The position numbers and the translations under genes were made by a program. Source: Streptomyces formicae (GTDB taxonomy: Bacteria > Actinomycetota > Actinomycetes > Streptomycetales > Streptomycetaceae). Taken from it: a stretch of 64,000 bases of DNA. Below are positions 40,543 through 49,078 of the stretch, piece by piece. The DNA lies in the NCBI RefSeq assembly GCF_022647665.1, contig NZ_CP071872.1, forward strand, positions 5,084,001-5,148,000, read 5' to 3'. The notes under the pieces are model-generated. The model did no database searches. It had not been told where the DNA came from and worked only from the letters and a program-made list of their open reading frames with translations. Within the stretch, counting starts at the first letter, position 1. Each line of letters opens with the position of its first letter.

Positions 40543-43371
40543 CTACTCGGCGGGCGCGGGTGTCGACGGCTCCGGTGCGGATGACGGCGGTGCGGCGGAT
40601 CCGGGGTCATCCGCAGACGTCGTCGGCGCATCGGCGGAGGTCGCCGGCCCGCCGGCGGGCGCAGTGTCGTCCGCACTGCGCTTGAACATGCGGGTGGCGG
40701 TGATCTCTCCGTGCACGGTCTCGCCTTCGGTGCGCTGTTGCGGCAGACCGGGCCGCAGATGCTCCTCGACGCTGATGTACTTCAGACCGGCCCGCAGGTC
40801 CGCGTCGTTGCGCAGGCGGATGACGAGCGGGAACTCGGCGAGCGCGGTCGTGTCGAACAGTCCGGTGGTGTAGAGCAGTTGGACGCCGAGGGCGTCGGAG
40901 ACCGCGCGCTGGAGCTCCAGCAGATACGTGGCGTTCGCACGTCCGATGGGGTTGTCCAGGAACAGTGTGCCGGCGTGCCGGTGCTTGTCCCGGCCGCGGT
41001 CGTTGCTGCGCAGGGCTGCCATCGTGCAGTACAGGGCGATGGCTGCGGTGAGGAGCTGGCCACCGGAGAAGACGTCGCCCATCTGCCCGACCGGCACCCG
41101 TTCGGCGCGCAGCACGGCGTCGGGCTTGAGGATCTCGACGGCGACGCCCTTCGGCTGGAGCGCCGCCTGCACGCCGCGCAGCAGCAGGGACATGCCGTCC
41201 CGGCGCAGATCGGAGTTCTTCTTCACGGCGGCGCGGGTCGCCTCGTCGATGACCTCGCCGAGCCGCTCCGTGAGCGTCGCCTGGTCCGGCTCGTCGAAAC
41301 GGATGCGGAGGAACTCCTGGCCCGACCACTCACCGAGCCCTTCGGGCAGCCGGGAGAGCCGCTGCGCCGAGCGGAGCGTGGTGAGCGCGGACTCCACCAG
41401 GCCGCGCAGCCGGTCCACGATCGAGTCGCGATTGCGCTCCAGCTGTGCCAGCTCGTCCGTCAGCACGCGGAGCCGTGGCGCGAACGCCTCGGCCCACTTC
41501 GCGGCGTGCTCGGGAAGTGCGGACGCGGGGAGTTCGCGGATCTGCTGGCGCGCCGGGGTGCGTACGGCTTCGTAGCGGGTGGAGTTGGCATGGCGGACGA
41601 GCACATCGCTCGCCTCCCGCACGGACGCTTCCGCGGCGGACAGGTCGGAGGCGCAGCCGCGCAGCGAGCGGCGGGCCTCGGCGGCGGAGTGCCGGGCCTC
41701 CTCCAGGCTGCCCGGGTACGGCTCCGGGGCCTCGTGCTCCTCGTCCGTGTGCTCCCTGAGCAGGTCCCTCAGCAGTGCCGCGGAGTCGTCGAAGCCGCCC
41801 GCCGCGTCCTCAGCGGCCCGGTGGGCGCGCAGCAGTTCGGCGTGGGTGGCCCGTGCGGTGTCCAGGGCGTCGGTGCGCGCGGCGAGTTCGGTCGTGGCCG
41901 TGCGCAGCAGGGTCTGGGCGTGCTCGGCGTCGGCGGGGACCAGCTCGTCGGGCAGTTCGGTGTGCGCCTCGCCGTCCTGCGGAGCGAGGCGCTCGGCGTC
42001 ACCCCGCAGCCGGCCGAGCTTCTCGCTCGCCTCGGAGGCACGGGACTCCAGCATCTGCACCAGTGATTCGGCGCGGGCCGCGGCAGCCTGGCGGGACGGG
42101 CCGTCGGCGCCGTCGGTGCCCTCGAGGAGCTGGGCGGCGCGGGTGCGCACCTTGTTGGTGAGCCGGTCGAGTTCGTTGAGGGCCGCGCTCTCGTCGCTCT
42201 CGGCGCGGGCCTGCTCGGCGCGCAGGTCGGCACCGACGCCGACCTTCTCGTAGAGCTGGGAGGCGGAGCGGTACGCCTCGCGCAGGGCGGGGAGCGCGGC
42301 TCGCGGCGCGCCCGTGCCCTCGGGATCCCCGGAGTCCGCTTCCGGGAGCTGCTCGGGGGCGCCGGCGATCTCGGCACGCTCGGCGCGCAGGGCCCGCGCG
42401 GTGCGGCGCGCGTCGTCGGCCGCTCGCTGGGCGGCGCGGCGGTCCTCGTCGGCGGCGCGGGCGCGCTCCAGCCAGACAGCCGCCCGGGTCTCGGACTCGG
42501 CGGCGTCGTCGGCCAGTTCGCGGAGTGTGGCCTGCCAGCCGGCCCTCTCCCGCAGACGGAACGCGAGACCCGCTAGCGCGTCCGCGGCGCGGCGGGCGCG
42601 CTGGGCGGCGTCCTGGCGCTCGTCGCGCACCCGGGCGGTGTCGGCGGCGCCCTCGTCGGCCTCGGCCCGTGCGGTGCGTGCCTCGGTGAGCTTCGCCGCC
42701 GCCGCTGCGGCGGCCTCCGCCGCAGCCTGTGCGGCCTCCGCGAGCTCGGCGAGCATGCCGGGCGGGCAGTCTCCGCGCCAGGACCCGATGCGCGCGGCCA
42801 GCGCCCGGTCCCCCGCCAGCCGCGCGGCCAGTGCGCGGATCTCCTCGTCCCGTGCGGCCGCTCGGGCACGCAGCGCCTGGCGCTCCTCGTCGGCGGCCTG
42901 CTCGTCGTGCATGGCGGGGTTCGGCGGTACGAGGAAGACCTCGGAGTCGCCCCCGGTGCCGGGCCCGGGAACCGGCGCGAGGAGTGCGGCGGCGGTACCG
43001 ACGGCCACCGTGGACCGCGGGAGCAGCGCGGCGCCGGAGAGCACCTCGCGGGCTCGCGCGTAGGAGACGGGGTCGGTGATCACGACCCCGTCGACCAGCT
43101 CGGGCCGTGCGGCGAGCACGGCGGCGTGGTCGGCGGGGTCGACGGCCTGCGCGAGGTAGCGCCAGCCGGGGAGCGCGGGGATGCCGTGCTCGCCGAGGAA
43201 CTCGACGGTGGCCAGGACATCGGGGCCGGGCGGGAGCAGTCCGCCGTCACCGAGCGCACCGAGGATCCGGGCGTCGTCGGCGGCCGCGGTCCTCAGCTCG
43301 AACAGCTGCCGTTCGGCTGCGGCGACTCCCTGCTCGAGCAGCTCGCGCAGGTCGTCGGCGTAGCGGTCCAA
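40543..43371 (-). CDS. MukB/JetC-like SMC ATPase, C-terminal part (hinge, coil, Walker B head)
   Basis: The 942 residues are the second half of a giant SMC-like ATPase. First comes a folded hinge-like domain (about 10-140: LLPPGPDVLATVEFLGEHGI, DGVVITDPVSYARAREVL), then a long Ala/Arg/Glu-rich coiled coil (about 150-640). The C-terminal ATPase lobe follows, with the ABC signature VFSGGQLLTAAIALYCTM near residue 769 and Walker B TLFLDNPIGRA at about 806. The residue after the Walker B Asp is Asn, not the usual Glu. The annotated start is a TTG with the gaggag directly abutting, a poor start. The true gene almost certainly continues from the upstream frame through a 1-nt shift at 43378-43381. 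Confidence 0.85.
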   Translation of the reverse strand: MDRYADDLRELLEQGVAAAERQLFELRTAAADDARILGALGDGGLLPPGPDVLATVEFLGEHGIPALPGWRYLAQAVDPADHAAVLAARPELVDGVVITDPVSYARAREVLSGAALLPRSTVAVGTAAALLAPVPGPGTGGDSEVFLVPPNPAMHDEQAADEERQALRARAAARDEEIRALAARLAGDRALAARIGSWRGDCPPGMLAELAEAAQAAAEAAAAAAAKLTEARTARAEADEGAADTARVRDERQDAAQRARRAADALAGLAFRLRERAGWQATLRELADDAAESETRAAVWLERARAADEDRRAAQRAADDARRTARALRAERAEIAGAPEQLPEADSGDPEGTGAPRAALPALREAYRSASQLYEKVGVGADLRAEQARAESDESAALNELDRLTNKVRTRAAQLLEGTDGADGPSRQAAAARAESLVQMLESRASEASEKLGRLRGDAERLAPQDGEAHTELPDELVPADAEHAQTLLRTATTELAARTDALDTARATHAELLRAHRAAEDAAGGFDDSAALLRDLLREHTDEEHEAPEPYPGSLEEARHSAAEARRSLRGCASDLSAAEASVREASDVLVRHANSTRYEAVRTPARQQIRELPASALPEHAAKWAEAFAPRLRVLTDELAQLERNRDSIVDRLRGLVESALTTLRSAQRLSRLPEGLGEWSGQEFLRIRFDEPDQATLTERLGEVIDEATRAAVKKNSDLRRDGMSLLLRGVQAALQPKGVAVEILKPDAVLRAERVPVGQMGDVFSGGQLLTAAIALYCTMAALRSNDRGRDKHRHAGTLFLDNPIGRANATYLLELQRAVSDALGVQLLYTTGLFDTTALAEFPLVIRLRNDADLRAGLKYISVEEHLRPGLPQQRTEGETVHGEITATRMFKRSADDTAPAGGPATSADAPTTSADDPGSAAPPSSAPEPSTPAPAE

Positions 43372-45470
43372 CTCCTCGGGGTGAGGGGCCCTTCGATCCC
43401 GCGGGCGAACGGGCCGGCCGGGGTGACCGGTCCCCCTTCGGATCCGGAGGGAGCGTCGGCTCCGCGTGCCTCGCCGTCGGTCCCCGCGGCGGCTTGCCCT
43501 GTGCCGGGCGTTGTGTCAGGGGCCGCAGCCCGACCCGGCAGCGAGGCGTGGGCCGCACCGCCGTGAGCGGACTCTGCCGGTGCCGTACCGCGACGCGGGC
43601 CCGGGACGGCCGGGGTGGTGGAGGCCGGGGGCAGGCTCAGGAGTTCCGCGAGGCGCTCGGACTCGGCGATGGACGCGGCCGCGCGGCGCTCCGCCAGGTG
43701 GGCGTGGTCCGCGGCCTCGGCAGCGTCCGAGGCGCGGGCCGCCGCGAGCTCGGCGCGGGACTCGGCGGCGGCGGCCTCGCGGGCGCGGTCCGCGGCCGCG
43801 CGGGCGGCGTCGCGGGCCGCGTCCCAGGTGGCGACGGCGGTCTTCTCCGCGTCGCTCGCGGCGAGTGCGGCACGGGCCGGGTCGGCGTCTGGGGCGGTGT
43901 CGTCGAGCCAGCCCGCACGGACGGCCTCCGCGGTCTCCAGCTCGACCTCGGCGAGGCGCTGGCGCAGATGCCCGGCCTCGCTTCGCGCACGCTGTGCCTC
44001 GGTCGCGGCGGCGGTGGCGTCCCGGTGGGCGGACTCGCCCGCTTCCTGGAGTGCGGTGGAGCGCTCCTCCTCCTCGTTGGCCACCCGTTCGGCGTCCTCC
44101 GCCGCGGAGTGCAGCGCGCGCACCAGGTCGGCTGCTGCCTGGGCACGGGCAGCGAGCGCGGGGGCGGCGTCCCGCTCGGCCTCGCGGATGGCGGCGGCGA
44201 CGCGCGCCGAGCGGTCGGCGGCCGCGCGGTGCCGGAGCACCGCTTCGGCGGCCACCCAGGCCGAGTGCAGCGTGCGTGCGTCGGTCAGCTCGCGGCGCTG
44301 CGCGGTGGCGCTCCTCTCGGCGGCGGTGAGCGCCAGGGACGCGTGCCGGTAGGCCAGTTCGGCCGCGATGAGCGAGCTGCGGCCGCGGGAGCGCTCGGCC
44401 TCGGTCACGGTGTGCGCGGCGGCGGTGACCTGCTGGGCGAGGTCCGCGGCGCGGTGACGCTCCTCGCCCCCGCGGGCGGAGAGTCTGCGGGCGAGCGTGC
44501 GCGTACGGCGCTCGGCGCCGGCGTGGATGTCGCGCGCCCGTGCCCGTGCCCCGGCCGCCTCGACGATGCGGCCGAGCAGGTCGACGGAGCCGGCCGTGAA
44601 GTCGCGTTCGGCGGTGAGTTCGGAGCGGCGGCCGAGTTTGTTGCCGAAGCCGCTGACGAGGTCGGCGAGCCCGTCCGTGTCCCTGGTGTCGGTGACGGCC
44701 CGCAGCAGCAGATCGGTGAAGTCGGAGTCCTTCTTGACCGCGAAGAGCCCGGCGGCCTCACCCTCGTCCGCGTTCATCTCCCGCTGGTAGCGGAAGAGTT
44801 CGGGGTCGAGCCCCAGGTCGCCGAGGTGTTCGTTCCAGCGGTCGTGGATCTCTTCCCAGTACACGTCGAGATGCGGGTACGCCTTGCTCGCATCGGTGAT
44901 CGCGTCCCGGAAGCCCTTCATGGTGCGGCGGCGGCCCTGCGCGCCGGATGCGCCCTCGACGGGCGGGCGCACGGCGGTGGACTCCGCGACAGGGAGCGAG
45001 TCGAGACTCAGACCGGGGCCCGGCCGGAAGGAGTACCAGGCTTCGGCGAACTTCCGCGGGTCGTTGGAGACCTGCCGCCCCCGCCACTCGCTGACCTTGC
45101 CGACGACGACCAGCTCGCCGGTGAGGGTGTGCTGCCATTCGAGGGCGACATGTCCGCAGTCGTCGGCGAGCAGGAACTTGCGCAGGACGCCCGAGCTGGC
45201 GCCGCCCAGCGTGTTGCGGTGCCCGGGGAGCATCACCGAGAAGATCAGCTTGAGCAGGACGGACTTGCCGCCGCCGTTCTCCAGGAAGAGCACACCCGCG
45301 GGGGCCGGGCGGCGCGGCGGGCCGACCGGCTCCTCCTCGAAGAACTCGGCCTGCATGGGAGCCGGGTTGGGCACGGGCGCACCGACTCCGCGCAGGTCCA
45401 GCACGGTGTCGGCGTAGCGCGCACCGGCGGGCCCGATGGAGTAGAGGCGTACCCGGGACAGCTCGTACAT
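43293..45470 (-). CDS. MukB/JetC-like SMC ATPase, N-terminal part (Walker A head, coil)
   Basis: The 725-residue frame opens MYELSRVRLYSIGPAGARYA and has the Walker A loop VLFLENGGGKSVLLKLIFSV (Lys69). A globular lobe runs to about residue 280 and an alpha-helical coiled coil covers about 290-610. A Pro/Gly/Ala-rich linker ends in FARGIEGPLTP. At that point the natural continuation (EELDRYADDLRELLEQG) lies in the other frame; one extra nucleotide in the cccc run (43378-43381, plus-strand gggg) would give one protein of about 1,640 residues. As written, the last 25 residues (RSWTATPTTCASCSSRE...) are out-of-frame noise. It is the third gene of the operon, 85 bp after the KITE-like gene. I infer a MksB/JetC-type condensin subunit from architecture, not from a search. 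Confidence 0.85.
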   Translation of the reverse strand: MYELSRVRLYSIGPAGARYADTVLDLRGVGAPVPNPAPMQAEFFEEEPVGPPRRPAPAGVLFLENGGGKSVLLKLIFSVMLPGHRNTLGGASSGVLRKFLLADDCGHVALEWQHTLTGELVVVGKVSEWRGRQVSNDPRKFAEAWYSFRPGPGLSLDSLPVAESTAVRPPVEGASGAQGRRRTMKGFRDAITDASKAYPHLDVYWEEIHDRWNEHLGDLGLDPELFRYQREMNADEGEAAGLFAVKKDSDFTDLLLRAVTDTRDTDGLADLVSGFGNKLGRRSELTAERDFTAGSVDLLGRIVEAAGARARARDIHAGAERRTRTLARRLSARGGEERHRAADLAQQVTAAAHTVTEAERSRGRSSLIAAELAYRHASLALTAAERSATAQRRELTDARTLHSAWVAAEAVLRHRAAADRSARVAAAIREAERDAAPALAARAQAAADLVRALHSAAEDAERVANEEEERSTALQEAGESAHRDATAAATEAQRARSEAGHLRQRLAEVELETAEAVRAGWLDDTAPDADPARAALAASDAEKTAVATWDAARDAARAAADRAREAAAAESRAELAAARASDAAEAADHAHLAERRAAASIAESERLAELLSLPPASTTPAVPGPRRGTAPAESAHGGAAHASLPGRAAAPDTTPGTGQAAAGTDGEARGADAPSGSEGGPVTPAGPFARGIEGPLTPRSWTATPTTCASCSSRESPQPNGSCSS

Positions 45471-45555
45471 GGCGGCGGACTCTCGTCGTTCTCAGCAGGG
45501 TTCGGCGGTGGTCGACGGGGTTGGCGTCGAGCGGGTGAAGCGGGGGCGGACCGCG

Positions 45556-46467
45556 TCAGGTGTGGAAGGGCAGACCGGCGTCGGCGGCCACCTCCAGGCC
45601 CTCGGCGTCGGGCGGCGGCAGGAGCGTCGCGGTGCCGTCCGTGACGGGGACGATGCCGAGCTCCAGCAGCTCGGCCATGGCGGCGCTGCCCGCCATGTCG
45701 CGGATCTGCAGCTGGTACCGGGCGGTGGTGCGGTACGCCCCGCCGGCGTCGTCGCCGGTGCGCTGGAGGAAGCCGGAGTCGGTGAGGAAGGCGACGGCCT
45801 TGCCGACGATGCCGGTGGTCGATCCCGCGAGCCGCCGGGCGTCCTTGGTCGCGCCGGTGGCGCTGCGGCGGGCGTAGATCCGCCAGGCGGCTTCGAGGCC
45901 GGGGGCGTCGGATGCCGGGTCGGTGTTCTCGCCCTGCTGCTCGGCGCGCTCCTCCAGCCTGCGGCACGCCTGCCGTATGAACGCGTCGACGCCGTTGACG
46001 GTGATCCGGCCGATGTACCCGTCGTCGGCGAGGTCTTCGGGGCGCGGGAACGCCAGGGCGGCGACGGCCAGGTGGGCAAGGCCGTGGAGGAAGCGGTCGG
46101 CCGAGTCGGTGGAGGCACGGCGGGCGTAGTCACCCATGCGGACGGCGAAGACCGAGTCCTCGCCGGCGGTCACGGCCATGCCGGCGCGCGGGGAGACTTC
46201 GAGGACGACCAGGCCGAGACCGGTGGCGACGGCGTCGGCGAGCCGCGCGAAGGCGGGCTCCTCCCGGTAGCGCCGCAGCAGGTCGGTGTACTCGGCGTCG
46301 CGCGCGGGCAGCAGCTTGGGCTGGAGTCCGAAGGAGACGAGGCGGGCGGCGTCGGCCGCGTCGGCGGGCGTGACGCCGGCGGCCGCGGAGATCGGGCCGG
46401 ACGGCGGTCCCTGCGGCGCACCCTGCTCGCTCCACGCCCCGGCGTGCTCTGCGTGCTGCTCGCTCAC
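45556..46467 (-). CDS. KITE-like (MksE/JetB-type) winged-helix subunit
   Basis: The 303-residue protein shows no catalytic motif. It has what looks like two winged-helix units, one around residues 40-200 (AFARLADAVATGLGLVVLEV, HLAVAALAFPRPEDLADDGY) and one around 205-290 (GIVGKAVAFLTDSGFLQRTG, YQLQIRDMAGSAAMAELLEL). A small helical protein with tandem winged helices, coded between a kleisin-like protein and a MukB-like ATPase, fits the KITE subunit of MukBEF, MksBEF and Wadjet complexes. The assignment rests on position and fold impression. Confidence 0.72.
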   Translation of the reverse strand: MSEQHAEHAGAWSEQGAPQGPPSGPISAAAGVTPADAADAARLVSFGLQPKLLPARDAEYTDLLRRYREEPAFARLADAVATGLGLVVLEVSPRAGMAVTAGEDSVFAVRMGDYARRASTDSADRFLHGLAHLAVAALAFPRPEDLADDGYIGRITVNGVDAFIRQACRRLEERAEQQGENTDPASDAPGLEAAWRIYARRSATGATKDARRLAGSTTGIVGKAVAFLTDSGFLQRTGDDAGGAYRTTARYQLQIRDMAGSAAMAELLELGIVPVTDGTATLLPPPDAEGLEVAADAGLPFHT

Positions 46468-46546
46468 GGCTGGTGCTCCTCTGTGGGGTCGTACGGGGTT
46501 TCGCGGTGGGCGGGGACGGGGGTGCTCGTGGTGGGGCGGGCCGGGC

Positions 46547-48091
46547 TCATGACGACTCCGTGCGGTCGGCCGCCATGCCGGCGGCGTCCAGCAGGGCCGT
46601 GCCCACGATCAGGTCGGCGCCGCCGAATTCGGGGTCGTCGAGCTCCGTGCCGTCGTCGACGGCGAAGAGCAGACGCCCTTCGCCCTGGCGGTAGGCCGTG
46701 CCGACCGGGGGGCTCGCCGCGTGGACGGCCAGCAGGGCGACCAGATACGGGAGGTCCGGGTCGCGGCGGCGGGCCTCGGCGAGCAGGCCGGAGAGCCGGC
46801 GGGGTGCGTCGTGCTCCAGGTCGAGCAGCTCCATCGCGCTCGCGAGCTGCTCCTCGCTGAAGCGGCTGTCGTCGGGGGTCGCGATGAGGTCGGGCTCCGG
46901 CATCTCGGCGCCCAGGTGCTCGCGCTCGACCGGAGGCGTGAGCAGCATGTCGACGAGGTCGCCGACGCGCACCGAGGCGGGGGTGCGCAGACCCGTGCCG
47001 CGGGCGAAGAAGGCGTCGGTGACGCGGATGGCCTGCTCCACGGGGAGCGGGAGCAGCGGGGCGACGAGGTGCCCGTACAGGTCTGTCCCGGAGCGCGCCG
47101 TCGGTGCGGCGAAGGCCTGGCGGTCCTGCTCGGCGCGGAAGAGCGGGCCGGCCTCCAGCAGCCGGGACTGGAGCTGGGTGTGACGGCGGATGCAGTCCTT
47201 GACGATGTCGACGAGCTCGGCGGCCCGGCGCTTGTGCTCGCCCGTTCTTGGATCGGAACCGGGGTCGGCCTCGTCGCGTGCCTTGCGGATGTTCGTCAGG
47301 ATCGCGTTCTCGTGGCGGTAGCGGTCGGCGACGTGGTCGAGCGCCTCGGCGATCATGTCGGGCACCGCGCTGAGCCAGTCGACGGCGCGCACATTGCGGC
47401 GGGTCGCCTCGAGCGTCCTGCGGAGCGTCTCGGCGTACTGGACGGTCCGGTAGCGGGCCTGCTCGGCGGCGAGCTGGGCGTCGGCGAGCCGGCCGCGGCT
47501 GATGAGGACCTCCAGCTTCACCTCGGCCGCGATCTGCGCGCTGGTGACGTCCGTGTCGAGGGCTCCGACGAGGACGTTGACGGCTTCGTCCGTCGTGCGG
47601 AGATAGACGCTGCCGCCGTGGCCGGGGACTTCCTCGATGAGCTTGAAGTCGTAGTCCCGACGGATATATGCACCATCGGGGCCGAAAGTGCCATAGACCG
47701 CACGGAAGCCGCGGTCGACGCTGCCCACGTTGATCAGGTTCTCCAGCACCCAGCGGGCGACGCGCTCGTGCTCCGCGAGGGGGCGCTGCGGGGCCTGTGC
47801 CGCGACGCGCGGCAGCAGTCTCGCCACTATCTGCTCATGGTCGGCCCCGGTGTCGAAGTCCATGTTGAGCGTGACGAGATCGATGGCGGCGAGGGCGACT
47901 TCGGCCATCGCGTAGACCGAGTACTCCCCCGCGAGATTGGCCTTGCGGGTGTCCAGATCGTGCAGCGGGGCGGTGCATGCGAGCGCACGGAGCCGCCGCG
48001 CGAGCCCTTCGTCGGCGGCCGGCCCCTGCGCGGGGCGCGGCCCCGCGCTGAGCTGGGGCGGAACGGATTCCGTCGAGGCTGGCAAAGTCAC
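46547..48091 (-). CDS. Kleisin-like (MksF/JetA-type) subunit
   Basis: The 514-residue all-helical protein begins with a winged-helix-like domain (HERVARWVLENLINVGSVDR, then IRRDYDFKLIEEVPGHGGSV and LRTTDEAVNVLVGAL). It continues with a helical core (VKLEVLISRGRLADAQLAAE, YAETLRRTLEATRRNVRAVD) and ends in a second small domain. The segment order, reading up to a terminal repeat element, then a helix, then a short-repeat helical bundle, is that of MksF/MukF proteins. It is the first gene of the three-gene operon. The GTG at 48091 lies 7 nt after a TAGTCT -10-like element and has no ribosome-binding site, suggesting a leaderless transcript; a GTG at 48121 is the alternative. Confidence 0.75.
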   Translation of the reverse strand: MTLPASTESVPPQLSAGPRPAQGPAADEGLARRLRALACTAPLHDLDTRKANLAGEYSVYAMAEVALAAIDLVTLNMDFDTGADHEQIVARLLPRVAAQAPQRPLAEHERVARWVLENLINVGSVDRGFRAVYGTFGPDGAYIRRDYDFKLIEEVPGHGGSVYLRTTDEAVNVLVGALDTDVTSAQIAAEVKLEVLISRGRLADAQLAAEQARYRTVQYAETLRRTLEATRRNVRAVDWLSAVPDMIAEALDHVADRYRHENAILTNIRKARDEADPGSDPRTGEHKRRAAELVDIVKDCIRRHTQLQSRLLEAGPLFRAEQDRQAFAAPTARSGTDLYGHLVAPLLPLPVEQAIRVTDAFFARGTGLRTPASVRVGDLVDMLLTPPVEREHLGAEMPEPDLIATPDDSRFSEEQLASAMELLDLEHDAPRRLSGLLAEARRRDPDLPYLVALLAVHAASPPVGTAYRQGEGRLLFAVDDGTELDDPEFGGADLIVGTALLDAAGMAADRTESS

Positions 48092-48160
48092 GGTGCACAG
48101 ACTAGGTCCTCGCACTGACAACGGTCGAAACGGCGCAGAAACCCCGCCGCCGCGCCCGCG

Positions 48161-48877
48161 TCAGCGCTCCACCGCGTCCCCGTCCTGGAGCAGCCCCGCG
48201 TACACCCGCACGAGCTGGGTGCGCGAGTCGTCGAGGTAGGCGGCGAGCAGCCGCTCCGCACCGTCCCGCTTCCCTTCTTTGAGGGCTTCGAGAATCTCCC
48301 GGTTTCGCACGAGATACGGCTCGTGGAGCCCGCGAGGGTCGTCCACGACGTGGAAGGCGAGGCGGAGTTCGGCGAGGACGCCGCGCATGAGCTCGTCGGT
48401 GCGGACGCTGCGCGCGAGCGCGACGAGCTCCCGATGGAAGTGGATGTTGGCGGTGGAGACACCCTGCCAGTCCTCCACGTATGCCGCCTGCTCACCGGCG
48501 ATGACGGCGGTGCGCAGCCCGTCGACGGCGAACGGCGGCTTGCCGAGCCCGCGGACGACCGCGCACTCGACGAGCCGGCGGGTGCGGTAGATGTCCTCGA
48601 CGTCCTCGACGGCGAGGACGCGCACGAACACGCCGCGGTTGAGCTGGTGGACGAGCAGGCGCTCGTGGGTCAGCAGGCGGAAGGCCTCGCGGAGCGTGTT
48701 GCGCGAGACGCCGAGCGCGGTGCCGATGCTGTCCTCCGAGAGCCGGCCCCCGGGACGGAAGAAGCCCTCGGCGATCCGGGTGCGCAGGATGTCGGCGACC
48801 CGCTCGGCCGTGCTCGTCCGGCCCAGCAGTGCGCGGTCGTCCGCCAGTTGGCCGTGTTCGGACCCCGTCGTCCCCAC
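48161..48877 (-). CDS. GntR-family regulator, FadR/FCD subfamily
   Basis: This 238-residue repressor has an N-terminal winged helix (TAERVADILRTRIAEGFFRP, LSEDSIGTALGVSRNTLREA, LLVHQLNRGVFVRVL) and an FCD ligand-binding domain of helices (VEDIYRTRRLVECAVVRGLG, ANIHFHRELVALARSVRTDE). Metal/ligand His residues of the FCD type are present. It is divergent from the MFS-pxpABC operon and most probably represses it, relieved by 5-oxoproline or a related carboxylate. The GTG at 48877 has gagagg upstream. Confidence 0.9.
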   Translation of the reverse strand: MGTTGSEHGQLADDRALLGRTSTAERVADILRTRIAEGFFRPGGRLSEDSIGTALGVSRNTLREAFRLLTHERLLVHQLNRGVFVRVLAVEDVEDIYRTRRLVECAVVRGLGKPPFAVDGLRTAVIAGEQAAYVEDWQGVSTANIHFHRELVALARSVRTDELMRGVLAELRLAFHVVDDPRGLHEPYLVRNREILEALKEGKRDGAERLLAAYLDDSRTQLVRVYAGLLQDGDAVER

Positions 48878-48974
48878 AGCACCCTCTCTTCGCTCTCCAC
48901 GGCCGCCGGTCCCTGCGACGACGTCCGGATTCACCGGATTCAACCGCAGAAGCAAGGACGAGACAACATGACTC

Positions 48975-49004
48975 TTGTTGGATCGTTGAACAATCCTCTA
49001 CGCT
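48975..49004 (+). promoter_or_regulatory. Promoter and GntR operator of the MFS-pxpABC operon
   Basis: TTGTTG (48975-48980) and TACGCT (48999-49004) are 18 bp apart. The spacer is filled by a 17-bp near-palindrome, ggatcgttgaacaatcc (48980-48996), mismatched only at one pair. Operators of this gtt-n-aac form are typical for FCD-type GntR proteins, so the adjacent regulator should block RNA polymerase here. Confidence 0.7.
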
Positions 49005-49010
49005 CAGTGT

Positions 49011-49037
49011 GGTCGGCATCACAGCCTGATGCCGACC
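49011..49037 (+). promoter_or_regulatory. 11-bp inverted repeat in the MFS gene leader
   Basis: ggtcggcatca / tgatgccgacc with a 5-nt loop lies directly downstream of the -10. It may be a second operator or a leader hairpin. Confidence 0.6.
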
Positions 49038-49078
49038 GCAGGTCTCAGCCGCGCCCCTCTCCCTTCTGCGAGGTGCAG

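Noticed and set aside
40543..48091. Complete Wadjet (JetABCD) defence system
   Set aside because: No JetD-like nuclease gene is on either flank; only the three condensin-like genes are supported.
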